Positions 18,423 through 28,428 of a stretch of DNA of 64,000 nucleotides are shown in pieces. A program made the position numbers and the translations under genes. Numbering within the stretch: position 1 is the stretch's first letter; each line of letters begins with the position of its first letter. The notes beneath the pieces were generated by a model. The model was not told the DNA's origin. It searched no databases and saw nothing but the letters and a program-made list of their open reading frames with translations. This stretch comes from Planctomycetota bacterium (GTDB lineage: Bacteria; Planctomycetota; UBA1135; JACQFD01). Where the stretch lies: contig JAEUHX010000058.1 of NCBI GenBank assembly GCA_016792805.1, positions 264,228-328,227 on the forward strand, read 5' to 3'.

Positions 18423-20711
18423 ATGCGCATCGTCAGCATCGGCGGCGGACCGGCCGGCCTCTATTTCAGCCTTCTCATGAAGAAGGCATACCCTTTTTGT
18501 GATATCACAGTTTACGAGCGCAACCGCCCCGACGACACGTTCGGGTGGGGCGTCGTCTTCAGCGACGAGACGCTCTCGAATTTCGAGGAGGCCGACCCCG
18601 AGTCGTTTAAGGCGATTCGCGAGAGCTTCGCCTACTGGAGCGACATCGAGACGCACTACGGCGGCGAGGTCACCCGATCCACGGGCCACGGTTTTTGTGG
18701 GCTCTCGCGCAAGAAGCTTCTGCAAATTTTCCACGACCGCTGCCGCGCGCTCGGCGTGAAGCTCGAGTTCCAGAAGGAGGTCACCGACTTCGACTCGCAC
18801 CTTGGCGCCGACCTCGTCCTCGCGGCCGACGGCGTGAATAGTGCGATTCGCTCCCGCTTCGCCGAGCACTTCCAACCGTCGATCGGCATGGGGAAGTGTA
18901 AGTTCTCCTGGCTCGGCTCCACGCTCCCTCTGGGCGCGTTCACATTCATCTTCCGCGAGAACGAGCACGGGCTGTGGCAGATCCACGCCTACCCCTTCGA
19001 GAAGCTCGGCGCGGTCGAGCCGGGACAGGCGGTCAGTACCTTTATTGTGGAATGCCATGAATCGGTTTGGAAGCGCGCGGGCCTCGATCAAGCGACGGAG
19101 GAGCAGACCGTCGCCTACTTCGAGAAGCTCTTCGCGGATCACTTGGGCGGGCATCGCCTCCTATCCAACCGCTCCATCTGGCGGACGTTCCCTACGATCT
19201 CGTGCGCGCGCTGGAGCTGGCGCAACGTCGTGCTCATGGGCGACGCCGTCCACACGGCACATTTCTCGATCGGTTCGGGTACGAAGCTCGCGATGGAGGA
19301 CGCCATCGCGCTGGCGCGCGCGTTCCAGCGGGAAGGCGGAGCTGATCTCCGCGGAGTCGACGTGCCGAAGGTGCTCGCCGCCTACGAGGACGCGCGCCGC
19401 GTCGATGTTTTGAAAATACAAAAGACGGCGCAGGTCAGCCGCGAGTGGTTTGAGCATTGCGCGCGCTACATGGGGCGGCACCCGACTCAGTTCACAATCA
19501 ACTTGATGACGCGCAGCAAGGCCATCACATGGGACAACCTGCGGCGCCGTGACCCGAAGCTCGTCGACCAAACCAAAGAGTGGTTCGCGCGCGAAGTGGG
19601 TATGAGAGCGAGCGACGGCAGCGCCCCCGAGCCGATGTTCGCGCCGCTCAAGCTGCGCAGTGTGACGGTCGAGAACCGCGTCGTCGTGTCGCCGATGTGT
19701 CAATATTCCGCGACCGACGGGATGCCCAATGATTGGCAGCTCGTGCACCTCGGGTCGCGGGCCATCGGCGGCGCGGGCCTCGTATTCACAGAAGCCACGG
19801 ACGTCTCGCCCGAGGGACGCATCACGCTTGGTTGCACCGGGCTCTGGAACGAGACGCAGGCCGAGGTGTGGAAGAGAATTGTAGACTTCGTGCACGCCCA
19901 GTCTCGGGCGAAAATTGGGATTCAGATCGCTCACGCCGGCCGCAAGGGCTCGTGCCGCCTCCCGTGGGAGGGCGACGATCCGCTGCGCGACCATCGCGCG
20001 TGGCAGACCCTCGGTCCATCGGCCGACCCATTCGGCCCCGGTTGGCCGGCGCCGCGCGCCATGACGCGGGCCGACATGGATCGCGTGCGCGATCAATTTG
20101 TGCATTCGACGCGGCTGGCCGCGCGAATCGGATTCGACATCGTGGAGCTTCACTACGCCCACGGATATTTGCTCTCGAGCTTCCTCTCGCCGAAATCCAA
20201 CCGCCGCACCGATGAGTATGGCGGCTCGCTCGAGAACCGGATGCGCTGGCCGCTCGAGGTCTTCGAGGCTGCGCGCGCGGCGTGGCCCTCCGACCGCCCG
20301 ATGTTCGTGCGCATCTCGGCGAGCGACTGGCTCGACGATCGCGGCGGCTTCACCGCCGATGAGGCGGTCATCGTCGCCAGAGAACTCGCGGCGCGCGGGT
20401 GCGATGTGATCGATGTGTCCTCCGCTGGCAATACGCCGGAGTCGAAGCCCGACTACGGCCGAATGTATCAATTACCTTTCGCGGAAAAGATCCGCTACGA
20501 AGCCGGCGTGAAAGTGATGGCGGTAGGTGCCATCCAAGGCGCTGATCACGTCAACACGATTATTGCCAGCGGGCGCGCCGATTTGTGCGCCATCGCGCGA
20601 GCACATCTCTCGGATCCCTATCTCACGCTCCACGCCGCTGAGCGCTACGGTTACGCCGACCAATTTTGGCCCAACCAATATTTGGCCGTGAAGCCGCGCC
20701 GACGGCCGTGA
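18423..20711 (+). CDS. Bifunctional salicylyl-CoA 5-hydroxylase / old-yellow-enzyme oxidoreductase
   Basis: This 762-residue fusion matches bifunctional salicylyl-CoA 5-hydroxylase (and 2-aminobenzoyl-CoA monooxygenase/reductase) enzymes. The N-terminal half is an FAD monooxygenase: dinucleotide motif GGGPAGLY at residues 7-14 and the second FAD motif GDAVHTAHFSIGSG. The C-terminal half, from about residue 400, is an FMN old-yellow-enzyme barrel: VSPMCQYSATDG, QIAHAGRKGS and RRTDEYGGSLENR. These enzymes hydroxylate, and in some cases reduce, CoA-activated aromatic acids in hybrid aerobic degradation. No CoA ligase or other ring-degradation gene lies next to it, so the pathway is not shown here. 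The stop overlaps the next gene's GTG start. Confidence 0.88.
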   Translation: MRIVSIGGGPAGLYFSLLMKKAYPFCDITVYERNRPDDTFGWGVVFSDETLSNFEEADPESFKAIRESFAYWSDIETHYGGEVTRSTGHGFCGLSRKKLLQIFHDRCRALGVKLEFQKEVTDFDSHLGADLVLAADGVNSAIRSRFAEHFQPSIGMGKCKFSWLGSTLPLGAFTFIFRENEHGLWQIHAYPFEKLGAVEPGQAVSTFIVECHESVWKRAGLDQATEEQTVAYFEKLFADHLGGHRLLSNRSIWRTFPTISCARWSWRNVVLMGDAVHTAHFSIGSGTKLAMEDAIALARAFQREGGADLRGVDVPKVLAAYEDARRVDVLKIQKTAQVSREWFEHCARYMGRHPTQFTINLMTRSKAITWDNLRRRDPKLVDQTKEWFAREVGMRASDGSAPEPMFAPLKLRSVTVENRVVVSPMCQYSATDGMPNDWQLVHLGSRAIGGAGLVFTEATDVSPEGRITLGCTGLWNETQAEVWKRIVDFVHAQSRAKIGIQIAHAGRKGSCRLPWEGDDPLRDHRAWQTLGPSADPFGPGWPAPRAMTRADMDRVRDQFVHSTRLAARIGFDIVELHYAHGYLLSSFLSPKSNRRTDEYGGSLENRMRWPLEVFEAARAAWPSDRPMFVRISASDWLDDRGGFTADEAVIVARELAARGCDVIDVSSAGNTPESKPDYGRMYQLPFAEKIRYEAGVKVMAVGAIQGADHVNTIIASGRADLCAIARAHLSDPYLTLHAAERYGYADQFWPNQYLAVKPRRRP

Positions 20712-22384
20712 GAATCGGCGCACATATCTTTGCGATTGCCGCCGCGGTTCTCGCGGGAGCGAAAGCCTACTCACAATCTACAGTTTGGAGCGCCGACGGT
20801 TCGGGCCCCGGCGAGCACGCAGGTGCAGCCCTCGCCGCCGCTGCCGACATGGACGGCGATGGGGCAGCCGACTTGGCCGAAGGTGCGCCCGGTGATCCCG
20901 GCACTCCCGGTTCGCTCGGGCGCGTCCGGCTCCGTTCCGGACGCACGGGCTCCGTTTTGTGGACTCGAATTGCGGGAACTCCCCAGGATGCCTTCGGACA
21001 CGCCGTCGCCGGTCTGGGCGATCTCAATCAAGACGGAATCGGTGAGATCGCCGCAGGCGCGCCGCTGGGCGGCGGAGCATCCATTCTCGGGTTCTTGAGA
21101 GTTCTCGATGGCGCAACTGGGGCGCCGATCCGAGACCACGCGGGCGCAGCCGCGGTCGACCTCCTGGGTGCAGCTGTGGCGTCGCTCGGCGATCTCGACG
21201 GCGACGGCGTCTCCGAGTACGCGGCCGGCGCGCCTCAGGGCGTCGAGGGGGCGAGCGTCGGCGCAGGATATGTAGCTGTGTATTCAGGATCGACCGGCGC
21301 ACGAATTCGCGTCCATACTGGATCGTCCGTCGGAGATCTCCTCGGCTGGACCGTGGCGTGCGCCGGTGACCTCGACCTCGATGGGATCCCCGAAATCGCC
21401 GCCGGCGCACCGGGCGCCGGCTCCGGAAAAGTACATATCTATCGCGGCTCGACCGGCGTGTGGTTTCGAACCCTCGTCGGCGGCACCAACGGAGATTTCT
21501 TCGGCGGCGCGCTCGCGGCGATCGGCGACGCCGACGGCGATGGCCTCTCAGAGCTTCTCGTCGGTGCCGATGACGACGACGCGGCCGGCAACGAATCGGG
21601 GAGCGCGCGATTGTGCTCCGGCTCCTCAGGAACTGTGCTTTTCGAGATTCTGGGCACTCCCGGGTCGGAGCTCGGCCGCGCTGTGAGCGCGGCGGGCGAC
21701 TTCGACAGCGACGGATATGCGGACTTCGCTCTCGGTGCTCCTGCGCAGCCGATCGCTGCGCTCGCGGGCGGCGCATTCGAGCTTCGGCGCGGTCGCGATG
21801 GAGGCCGCGCATTGGAAATGGTGACCATAACTCCGGCGTCGATGAGCGGCGCGGCTCTCGCCTGCGTCGGCGACGCCGACGGCGATGGTTTCCCAGACCT
21901 GGCCCTCGGAGCGCCGGGCGAACCCGCGTCTGCTTCGGGCGTCCTGACTCTTGTGAGACTGCTTCCGATCGGGCTCACGCCCTTTGGGACAGAGCTCCAC
22001 GGATGTGCTGGCCCCCACATCCTCGCAGGGAGCGGAGTCCCCTTTCTCGGAAACACCACATTTGCGCTCGGCGCCAAGGCGGCTCCGCCGAGCGCTCTCG
22101 GTCTCTTGCTCGTGACCGACCAAGCCGAGAGCTCCGGCAGCGACCTCTTCGGAATCGGCGTTCCCATCTATTGCGGATTTTCACAAGCCACCTTCGCGGC
22201 GGGCTTCGACTTCCCGTCCGATGCGCTCGGCTTCGCAGGGACCACTCTTCCCGTGCCCTCTTCCGCTTCGCTCGCAGGCGCACAATTCTTCGCGCAAGCC
22301 ATCTTCGCCTGGACGCCACCGTGCGCCCCGTCGCTCTTCGGGCTCAGCGCGAGCGGCGGGCTCAAGATCCAGATCGCCCCGTAG
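20708..22384 (+). CDS. Secreted FG-GAP repeat protein
   Basis: This 558-residue protein probably starts at GTG 20708, overlapping the previous stop by four bases (GTGA); the longer frame would overlap that gene by 46 bases. The signal peptide is VRIGAHIFAIAAAVLAGAKAYSQ. About seven FG-GAP/integrin-like blades follow, each with a calcium-loop pattern such as DMDGDGAADLAEGAP, DLDGDGVSEYAAGAP and DADGDGFPDLALGAP. The last ~130 residues form a Gly/Ala-rich domain with two or three cysteines (HGCAGPHILAG, YCGFSQ). Such proteins are extracellular; ligand unknown. Confidence 0.8.
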   Translation: MRIGAHIFAIAAAVLAGAKAYSQSTVWSADGSGPGEHAGAALAAAADMDGDGAADLAEGAPGDPGTPGSLGRVRLRSGRTGSVLWTRIAGTPQDAFGHAVAGLGDLNQDGIGEIAAGAPLGGGASILGFLRVLDGATGAPIRDHAGAAAVDLLGAAVASLGDLDGDGVSEYAAGAPQGVEGASVGAGYVAVYSGSTGARIRVHTGSSVGDLLGWTVACAGDLDLDGIPEIAAGAPGAGSGKVHIYRGSTGVWFRTLVGGTNGDFFGGALAAIGDADGDGLSELLVGADDDDAAGNESGSARLCSGSSGTVLFEILGTPGSELGRAVSAAGDFDSDGYADFALGAPAQPIAALAGGAFELRRGRDGGRALEMVTITPASMSGAALACVGDADGDGFPDLALGAPGEPASASGVLTLVRLLPIGLTPFGTELHGCAGPHILAGSGVPFLGNTTFALGAKAAPPSALGLLLVTDQAESSGSDLFGIGVPIYCGFSQATFAAGFDFPSDALGFAGTTLPVPSSASLAGAQFFAQAIFAWTPPCAPSLFGLSASGGLKIQIAP

Positions 22385-22386
22385 GA

Positions 22387-24327
22387 TTACTGGATGTGAA
22401 GGAATCCGCTGCCAAGCGGAACCTTACTCTTCGGAGTCCGCACGAAGGTCATGTACCAGCCGGCCGGCACCGCGCCGCGATTCGCTGCCGAGGGCGGATC
22501 GACGGTCAGCCGATAGCGTCCGCCGCCCAGCGCGACAGCCTGCCGCACCGAGAGCTCCACGAGCCTCGAATCGTAATCTTGGTGATGCGTCACCGCGCCG
22601 CACTTCATCAGGATCACGCGGCTGTCGGGTTCCCCCACAAATGTCTCGGCCGGAAATGCCGGCCCCGGAGTCATCTCGACCTCCATGGTGAACGGCGGCG
22701 CGCCGTAGGTTGTCTTCTCAGGCGCGCTCACGATACGCCCTGCCACACCTTGAAACTTGTAAGGAGGCGAATAGATCTCCGCCGTGTTTCCCGGCCAAGG
22801 GATGCTCTCCGTCCCCGGAGCCACAGGCGACTCGGCGCCGATGCGATCGTCGCTTCCAAGCGACATCACTCTTCCATCCGGTAACAGAATGGCAACCGCG
22901 TGGTAAAGCCGGTGCATCGCCTGCGGCGGAGCTTTCACGAGTCGAAGCGGGCTTCCCGGCCCCGAGGCGCCGGGAGGATAGAAGAGTTCCGGCGTCATGA
23001 CGGGCTGTGCAAAATACGGGCACGGCGGCGCGGTGAATCCGTCCGTGTCACAATTCGCCAGCTGCGGAAACTCAGAGTCGACGGAGCTTCCGCCGACCAC
23101 AAAAACGCCGCCGTCGGGCAGCAGCACGGAATTCTGCCAAACGCGCCGCTCAGGAGTGAGCCCCGGCGCCGGCAGGTGGCGAACCCACTGCCCCGTTTCG
23201 AGGTTCACAAATTCCTCATACGTATTCAGCGCGGGGTAGCCGGCGCCCGGCTCCGGCGAAAGCACCTGATTCGAGCCGCACATCGTGAACACGCGCTCCG
23301 CCATCGGCAGTGCCGGATTCTGTGGACGGATCTGACACATCATGACGGCACTGCCGTACCGGCGGTCGGCGGAGGGCGCGGGATCGCTCGAGAGAGCGCC
23401 GTCATGGATGCGCAGCCGCTGGTCGGAGCCGCGATAGGTATAAGAGGCCTTTACCGGCGGCGGATTGCCGAGGTCCTCGACGCGCACGACGTCGTTCGCA
23501 ATAAAAAGCCGATCGAGCCCAGCCGGATCGTTGATCGTGTAGGTCCGCGGGTAGTAATCGAAAGGATATGTAACATGTGTCCCGAGCGGCGTCCAGCTCT
23601 GGTCGGCGAGAGGCGGCACGAAGATCCCCACCGTCGACAGCAGCGTACCGCGCACCTTCAGGAGCTCCCACTCGCCGAACTTTAACGCCGGCGTCTGAGT
23701 CTCGTCCCGTCCACCCACCATCGAGATCACTCCCGATGGCAGAACTGTGAGCGTTGGATAGAAGCGCGCCCGATGGGACGACGGCCCGATGTGGAACTGG
23801 GCCGTGAGCGGATCAAACAGAAAGCTACTGTTGGAACTCGCCGTGAGGTCGGCCCCGGCGACCACGAGCTTCCCGCTCGGCGTCCATGTCACGCCATAAC
23901 AGAAGATCGACGTCGGGACGTGACCGTCAGGCACCGCGATCTCGGTCACCGACGGCGGCGAGACCATGGGATCCACGACCCACACTTTTCGGGTCACCGG
24001 GTACTCCACATATCCCGACGGCCCGAAGAAAGACACAAATTCCTGACGATCCCACACGAGCACTTTTCCCGCGAAGGGGCCCGCCGGACCTCCGGGCGGC
24101 CCCGGCGGAATCAGGCAGGCGTGGCCGATCTCGGTGTGAACGAGGATGCCGGTCAAACCTCCGTCGCGGAACGGCGCGACCAAATGCGCCGGCGTGTGTC
24201 CTAGAAACGGGATCTGCGGGTAGGGCTGGCTCCATTTCCCCTGAACGGAGTCCTGGGCGAGCGTCCGGCCGCAAAGCGCCAGCGCAGAAGCGACCGCGAT
24301 GGCGATGAGCCGAGAAGGTTGAGGCAT
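22387..24327 (-). CDS. Secreted copper-radical oxidase (galactose/glyoxal oxidase-like)
   Basis: This 646-residue protein starts at ATG 24327 with a signal peptide (IAIAVASALALCGRTLAQ); an upstream in-frame extension was rejected because it runs through a dispersed repeat. It is a kelch propeller followed by the galactose-oxidase early-set domain. The residues expected for a Cys-Tyr radical copper site can be matched: Cys in FCYGVTWTPSGKLVVAG, Tyr in RFYPTLTVLPSG, the Tyr-His pair in RLYHAVAILLPDGRV, and the last His in GAVTHHQDYDSR. It therefore probably oxidises an alcohol or aldehyde and makes hydrogen peroxide outside the cell. It converges with the FG-GAP gene, with 2 bases between the stops. 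Confidence 0.8.
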   Translation of the reverse strand: MPQPSRLIAIAVASALALCGRTLAQDSVQGKWSQPYPQIPFLGHTPAHLVAPFRDGGLTGILVHTEIGHACLIPPGPPGGPAGPFAGKVLVWDRQEFVSFFGPSGYVEYPVTRKVWVVDPMVSPPSVTEIAVPDGHVPTSIFCYGVTWTPSGKLVVAGADLTASSNSSFLFDPLTAQFHIGPSSHRARFYPTLTVLPSGVISMVGGRDETQTPALKFGEWELLKVRGTLLSTVGIFVPPLADQSWTPLGTHVTYPFDYYPRTYTINDPAGLDRLFIANDVVRVEDLGNPPPVKASYTYRGSDQRLRIHDGALSSDPAPSADRRYGSAVMMCQIRPQNPALPMAERVFTMCGSNQVLSPEPGAGYPALNTYEEFVNLETGQWVRHLPAPGLTPERRVWQNSVLLPDGGVFVVGGSSVDSEFPQLANCDTDGFTAPPCPYFAQPVMTPELFYPPGASGPGSPLRLVKAPPQAMHRLYHAVAILLPDGRVMSLGSDDRIGAESPVAPGTESIPWPGNTAEIYSPPYKFQGVAGRIVSAPEKTTYGAPPFTMEVEMTPGPAFPAETFVGEPDSRVILMKCGAVTHHQDYDSRLVELSVRQAVALGGGRYRLTVDPPSAANRGAVPAGWYMTFVRTPKSKVPLGSGFLHIQ

Positions 24328-24380
24328 GGGTGGGCGCTTGCGCAGAGCGGCTGGAAGAGGCAGGCGCGGCTTAACCGCCT

Positions 24381-24530
24381 GTGGCAAAAGTGCTTCGCAG
24401 AGCGAGCGCGAGGATTTTTCGCGCGATCGGGAAGGATCGCCGTAGACGTAGCAAGGAGTTACGGCGAGGCGGTCCGACGAGGAGCTCGCAAACAAGTCCC
24501 ACACGCAGCTCGGATGACTTCTGCGACGGT
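24381..24530 (+). repeat. Dispersed MITE-like repeat, copy C
   Basis: This copy runs from gtggcaaaagtgcttcgc to gatgacttctgcgacggt. It shares gagcgcgaggatt, cgccgtagacgtagcaagg, gttacggcgaggcgg and cggtccgacgagga with copies B and D. It fills much of the 394-base gap between the copper oxidase and the anchored protein at 24722. The rest of the gap shows no gene. Confidence 0.65.
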
Positions 24531-24721
24531 CGATGAACTCTCTCTGCGCTGGGCATTTGCGGCAAGGGACCTGCCTCAATCCGCCGGAACTCCGTGGCGC
24601 GCTGCCGCCCCTCCGCGCGGAGGTGCCCTCCCCGGTGAGCATGCCCTGACGAGCGGAGGCCAAGGTCGCGCCCGCCGCGGGCCGATAACCGAGCGCGGAG
24701 AGGTGGCGCGCGGAGGCGTCG

Positions 24722-27277
24722 ATGGAGCAACGGCGGATTTTGCAGCTGGGAGCCGGAGTCGCGGGAGCGGGTCTGACGGCGGCGCTTGTCTACGTCGCAT
24801 TCTTCACGAGGCTCGATTTCCTGCCGTTCAGCCCGTCCCCCAAGAACCACCAATTTCAGGAGCTCGAGAGGTCGCTGGACGCCCTCGCACAACGGCTGGA
24901 GGAAGCCGGCGGGGAGGAGGAATTCAACGACGCTGCCGAGGACGGCGCGCCGCCCGGGCGCGTCGCGGCCCGGTCGAAAGCCGCTCTGGTGGAGCCGACA
25001 GCGGCCCCAGCGGGCGCTCCGCCGACGCCCGCACCTTCGGCCAGCGCCCCATCGCTCCGGGAGCCCGCTTCACGCGGGCGCATCCTGGGCTTTGTGCCGG
25101 GCGATGCGTGGCTCGTCGTCCGATGCCCCAAGCTCCGCGAATTGCGCACCGCGCTCCTCGACCCGCGCATCACGAAAGCGATCACCTCGCTGCTGCCGGG
25201 CGAACTCACAAAATCGGCGCAGTCCGAGATGCTCGGATTCCTCGCCGAGGCAGAGCCGCGCCACCAGCGGGCGTTCGAGCTGGCATCGGCGATGGCCGAC
25301 GGCCAGGGCGAGTTTGCCCTCGCCGTGCGCGGCTTTCCGAACGTCGCCGGATCGAATGCACTCAAAAGCGGCGGGTTGCAGATCGCACTTCTAGCGGACA
25401 TGGGCAGCCGAACGGGCGTCCTGGAAGGACTCATCGCTCGCCTCGACAAGACCGCCCCCGCCGATGGCACTACGCTGCAGATCCACGCGGCGGCGCGCGA
25501 CGGCGTCGCGATCTTGATCGGGTCCGATTCCGCCATTGCGCAGCCGCTTGAGCCATGGAAAGCCGCGCACGCAACAAGCAGCTTCCTTACAAAACCTATT
25601 TGTCACGAGGCGCCGAAGGCGCTCGCGAACGGCGACGAGCCGGGGCTCGAGATTCTCGCCGACTTTGCCACTCTCGCGCAGACGCTGCCGATTCCGAAGG
25701 GCGCCGCGGAGTCGGTGCTCCAAGCGACCGGGCTGCGCAGCGTGCATGGCGTCTCCTTGCTCGTCGGCGGGCGCAACGGCCGCTTCTCGGAAGAGTTCGG
25801 AGTTCATACCGAAGGAGAGACGGTCCTCCAGCGAGTGCTTTCTCCTCAGCCGATCGATCCTGCCTGGGCGCGGTGGGCTTTCTCGGACGCCGACTCCGGC
25901 TCGATCGCGTCGCTCCCGCTCGGCCGCCTCTACTCCGAAGTGGCGGCGCTCCTGCCTTCGAAAGAGCAGAACGAGCTCCAGACCACACTGCACTCGCTGC
26001 GGGAGCGGTACGCCCTCGACCTGCGCGCCGACCTCATGGAGCAGCTCGGCCCGCAAATTGTGGTTTCAACTCGGGTGCGTACGGGGAAGCGTCCGGCGCA
26101 GTCGCTGCCCTACGACGTCGCCATCGCCGTCGAAGTACACAAACCGGAGCGGCTGAAGGTAGCGCTCGATGGAATTCTGAAGATCGCCGGAATCTCAGGC
26201 TCGAAGCGGACCCAGCGGATCCAGGGCGTCGGCGATGTGTATACACTCGTGCCCGAGTCCGGTGCCGCGGCACGCATGCCAGGCTTCGAGCCTTGCTTTG
26301 CGTTCAGCGATCATGCACTCCTCTTCACGACCTCGATCGACGGCATGAAACGGCTCATGGGCGCTCCGCGCGACACGGCGTCAGGGTTCCCGGCGCGCCT
26401 CGAGCGCGCCGCCTCCAGCGCGGCCGACGGCGCGATCTTCGCGAGCGTCAGCGACACAGCTGCACAAATCCGGCAGCTCCTTGGGTCGATGCCACAGCCA
26501 CAAAAAAGCGCGGCCGCCGGGAGCGAGCTCCTTCAGGGACTCGGCACCGGATCTGCCGCATCCGACACAGTCGTCATCGGAATCTGTCACGAATCCGGGT
26601 TCTCGTTTCGCGCTGAGTCGCCCGACTTCCCCGCCCTCACGGGCGGCACGCTCATCGGTGCCGCCATCTCGGCATCGGTGGCGCTCCCGAGCCTCCTCAG
26701 CGTGCGGATCGAATCGAACGAGCAGGCGGCGATCGCCCGTCTCCGCGCGATCGCGAAGTCACAGTTACGATTCCGAGAAAACCGCGTCATCGATGCGGAC
26801 GGCGACGGCGTCGGAGAATTTGGATTCTTCGGCGAGCTGACTGGAGCGCACATGCTGCGCGGCCAGAGCATGGCGCTGGAGCCGCCGCTGCTGGAGCCCG
26901 ACGCCAAGCCCATGACGGCCGGCACGTCGATGCGATCCGGGTATCTCTTTCGAATCGACCTTCCTGCGGAGAACGGCAGCATGACCGCCGGCCCGCCCTC
27001 CAAGGAGGAGGTCTCGATCTCGGGCGCGGAGAAGCGTTTTGTTGCGTACGCGTGGCCTGTGGATTTCGGCACGTCGGGCCGCCGCGTCTTCTTCGTCGAT
27101 GAGAATGGCGAAGTGTATGCTTCCGACAATATCAGCTCCGCGCAACATTACTCCGGAGCTGGGAAAAGCCCCGGCTACGACGCCGCTCTTCCGCGAACCA
27201 CGGCGAAGTCGACGGCCGACCTCGGCTCCTACCGCAACGCGCGGGATGGCGCGCTCTGGGAGCGCCTCCCTCGCTGA
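24722..27277 (+). CDS. Membrane-anchored protein of unknown function (DUF3352-like)
   Basis: This 851-residue protein has one N-terminal membrane helix (LGAGVAGAGLTAALVYVAFF), then a short coiled coil (FQELERSLDALAQRLEEAG) and a Pro/Ala-rich linker. A large extracytoplasmic region follows, beginning RGRILGFVPGDAWLVVRCPKL, which recalls DUF3352-type proteins. The C-terminal ~180 residues (LRAIAKSQLRFRENRVIDADGDGVGEFGFFGEL, ending RNARDGALWERL) resemble the beta-rich domain found in prepilin-like and DUF2950-like proteins. No catalytic motif is seen. Function unknown. Confidence 0.65.
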   Translation: MEQRRILQLGAGVAGAGLTAALVYVAFFTRLDFLPFSPSPKNHQFQELERSLDALAQRLEEAGGEEEFNDAAEDGAPPGRVAARSKAALVEPTAAPAGAPPTPAPSASAPSLREPASRGRILGFVPGDAWLVVRCPKLRELRTALLDPRITKAITSLLPGELTKSAQSEMLGFLAEAEPRHQRAFELASAMADGQGEFALAVRGFPNVAGSNALKSGGLQIALLADMGSRTGVLEGLIARLDKTAPADGTTLQIHAAARDGVAILIGSDSAIAQPLEPWKAAHATSSFLTKPICHEAPKALANGDEPGLEILADFATLAQTLPIPKGAAESVLQATGLRSVHGVSLLVGGRNGRFSEEFGVHTEGETVLQRVLSPQPIDPAWARWAFSDADSGSIASLPLGRLYSEVAALLPSKEQNELQTTLHSLRERYALDLRADLMEQLGPQIVVSTRVRTGKRPAQSLPYDVAIAVEVHKPERLKVALDGILKIAGISGSKRTQRIQGVGDVYTLVPESGAAARMPGFEPCFAFSDHALLFTTSIDGMKRLMGAPRDTASGFPARLERAASSAADGAIFASVSDTAAQIRQLLGSMPQPQKSAAAGSELLQGLGTGSAASDTVVIGICHESGFSFRAESPDFPALTGGTLIGAAISASVALPSLLSVRIESNEQAAIARLRAIAKSQLRFRENRVIDADGDGVGEFGFFGELTGAHMLRGQSMALEPPLLEPDAKPMTAGTSMRSGYLFRIDLPAENGSMTAGPPSKEEVSISGAEKRFVAYAWPVDFGTSGRRVFFVDENGEVYASDNISSAQHYSGAGKSPGYDAALPRTTAKSTADLGSYRNARDGALWERLPR

Positions 27278-27284
27278 CAGCTCC

Positions 27285-28397
27285 TCAGCGCCCCATCGCC
27301 TCGGCCAGCAGGCGATGGAAATGGTGCACTCCGATCTCCTGCGTCGTCGAGTAGCGCGCGCGCCGCGCGAACCGCGACCGGACTCCGATCTGTACGGAGC
27401 AGACAGCGTTCTCATCTTCCATCTCGACGCGGTGCAGCCCGGAGCCGGCCCCCTGCTCCCGCAGCTCCGGCTTCCACACATAGCTCGCAAAGCTCACTTT
27501 CGTCCGCGCCGGGCCGAGCGGCTTCACGTCGTTGACGGAGAGCCCCCACGGGTAGAAGTTCAGCATCGTCGACGGGTAGAGCCAGAAGTAGTACGCCCCG
27601 ACGCGCTGTCCGAAGTCACAGTGGGCTCGCGGGAGCTCGAACACGGGCTCGCCGTCGGCGGCGATGCCGACCTGAAGCGACGAAGTGCCGAAGGTCTCGG
27701 TTCTGTAGTTTCCGAAATCGAGCTTCTCGATCAAAGCGGCGTGAATGAACGGAATGTGGAAGCCCTCGAGATAGTTGTCACAATAGAGGGCCCATGCCGC
27801 GTCGAAGATGTAATCTCGCTGCGAGGCCGGGTCGAGCCGGAACTCCTGTAAAGGCAAGAATCCGACGCGATCAAGCACGGGAGCGATCCAGTCGGCAAAG
27901 GGCTCTCGCGGAGCCAGCGAGGCGAAGGCGAGCGGGCCGAACGTGCCCGAGGGGAGTGTCGTAAGGTCGTCCGCCGTGGAGGGGAATCCGGCGACGCCCT
28001 GGAACTCCGGCATCGCGCGGCAGCGTCCGTCAAGCGCGAAGCGGCGCCCATGATAGCGACAATACAATTGCTCAAGACAGCCCGGCGCTTCGACGACGAG
28101 CTTGCCGCGATGAGTGCATACATTGGAAAGGCACCGCAGCCGCCCGTCGGCGCCGCGCGCGAGCAGCACCGGCTCGTCGAGCACGCCCTCGAGCAGCATC
28201 TGCGGGCGCACGGCGCCGACGGCCCCGAGGCTCGCCGCCTCGCCGAGGCCGAGCCAAGCCGATTCGAAAATCGAGCGACGCTGCTCCTCAAACCAGGCGG
28301 CGTCGCCATAGAGCGCCGGCGGCGGCCCCTGCGCCCGCGAAATGTCGGGGTCGATCTCGAATCGAAAGCGCGCACGTTCCGGCGTCGTCGATGGCAT
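27285..28397 (-). CDS. Rieske non-heme iron oxygenase, alpha subunit
   Basis: This 370-residue protein has an N-terminal Rieske [2Fe-2S] domain (SNVCTHRGKLV then LYCRYHGRRF, the CxH...CxxH ligands). The C-terminal catalytic domain shows CDNYLEGFHIPFIH, giving the two histidines of the mononuclear iron. It looks most like the single-component-oxygenase group that includes choline monooxygenase and stachydrine demethylase, and would need a separate reductase, which is not adjacent. It converges with the gene at 24722 and is divergent from 28429. Confidence 0.82.
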   Translation of the reverse strand: MPSTTPERARFRFEIDPDISRAQGPPPALYGDAAWFEEQRRSIFESAWLGLGEAASLGAVGAVRPQMLLEGVLDEPVLLARGADGRLRCLSNVCTHRGKLVVEAPGCLEQLYCRYHGRRFALDGRCRAMPEFQGVAGFPSTADDLTTLPSGTFGPLAFASLAPREPFADWIAPVLDRVGFLPLQEFRLDPASQRDYIFDAAWALYCDNYLEGFHIPFIHAALIEKLDFGNYRTETFGTSSLQVGIAADGEPVFELPRAHCDFGQRVGAYYFWLYPSTMLNFYPWGLSVNDVKPLGPARTKVSFASYVWKPELREQGAGSGLHRVEMEDENAVCSVQIGVRSRFARRARYSTTQEIGVHHFHRLLAEAMGR

Positions 28398-28428
28398 GGG
28401 GTTCGCCCCCTATGCTGGCAGATCGCCC

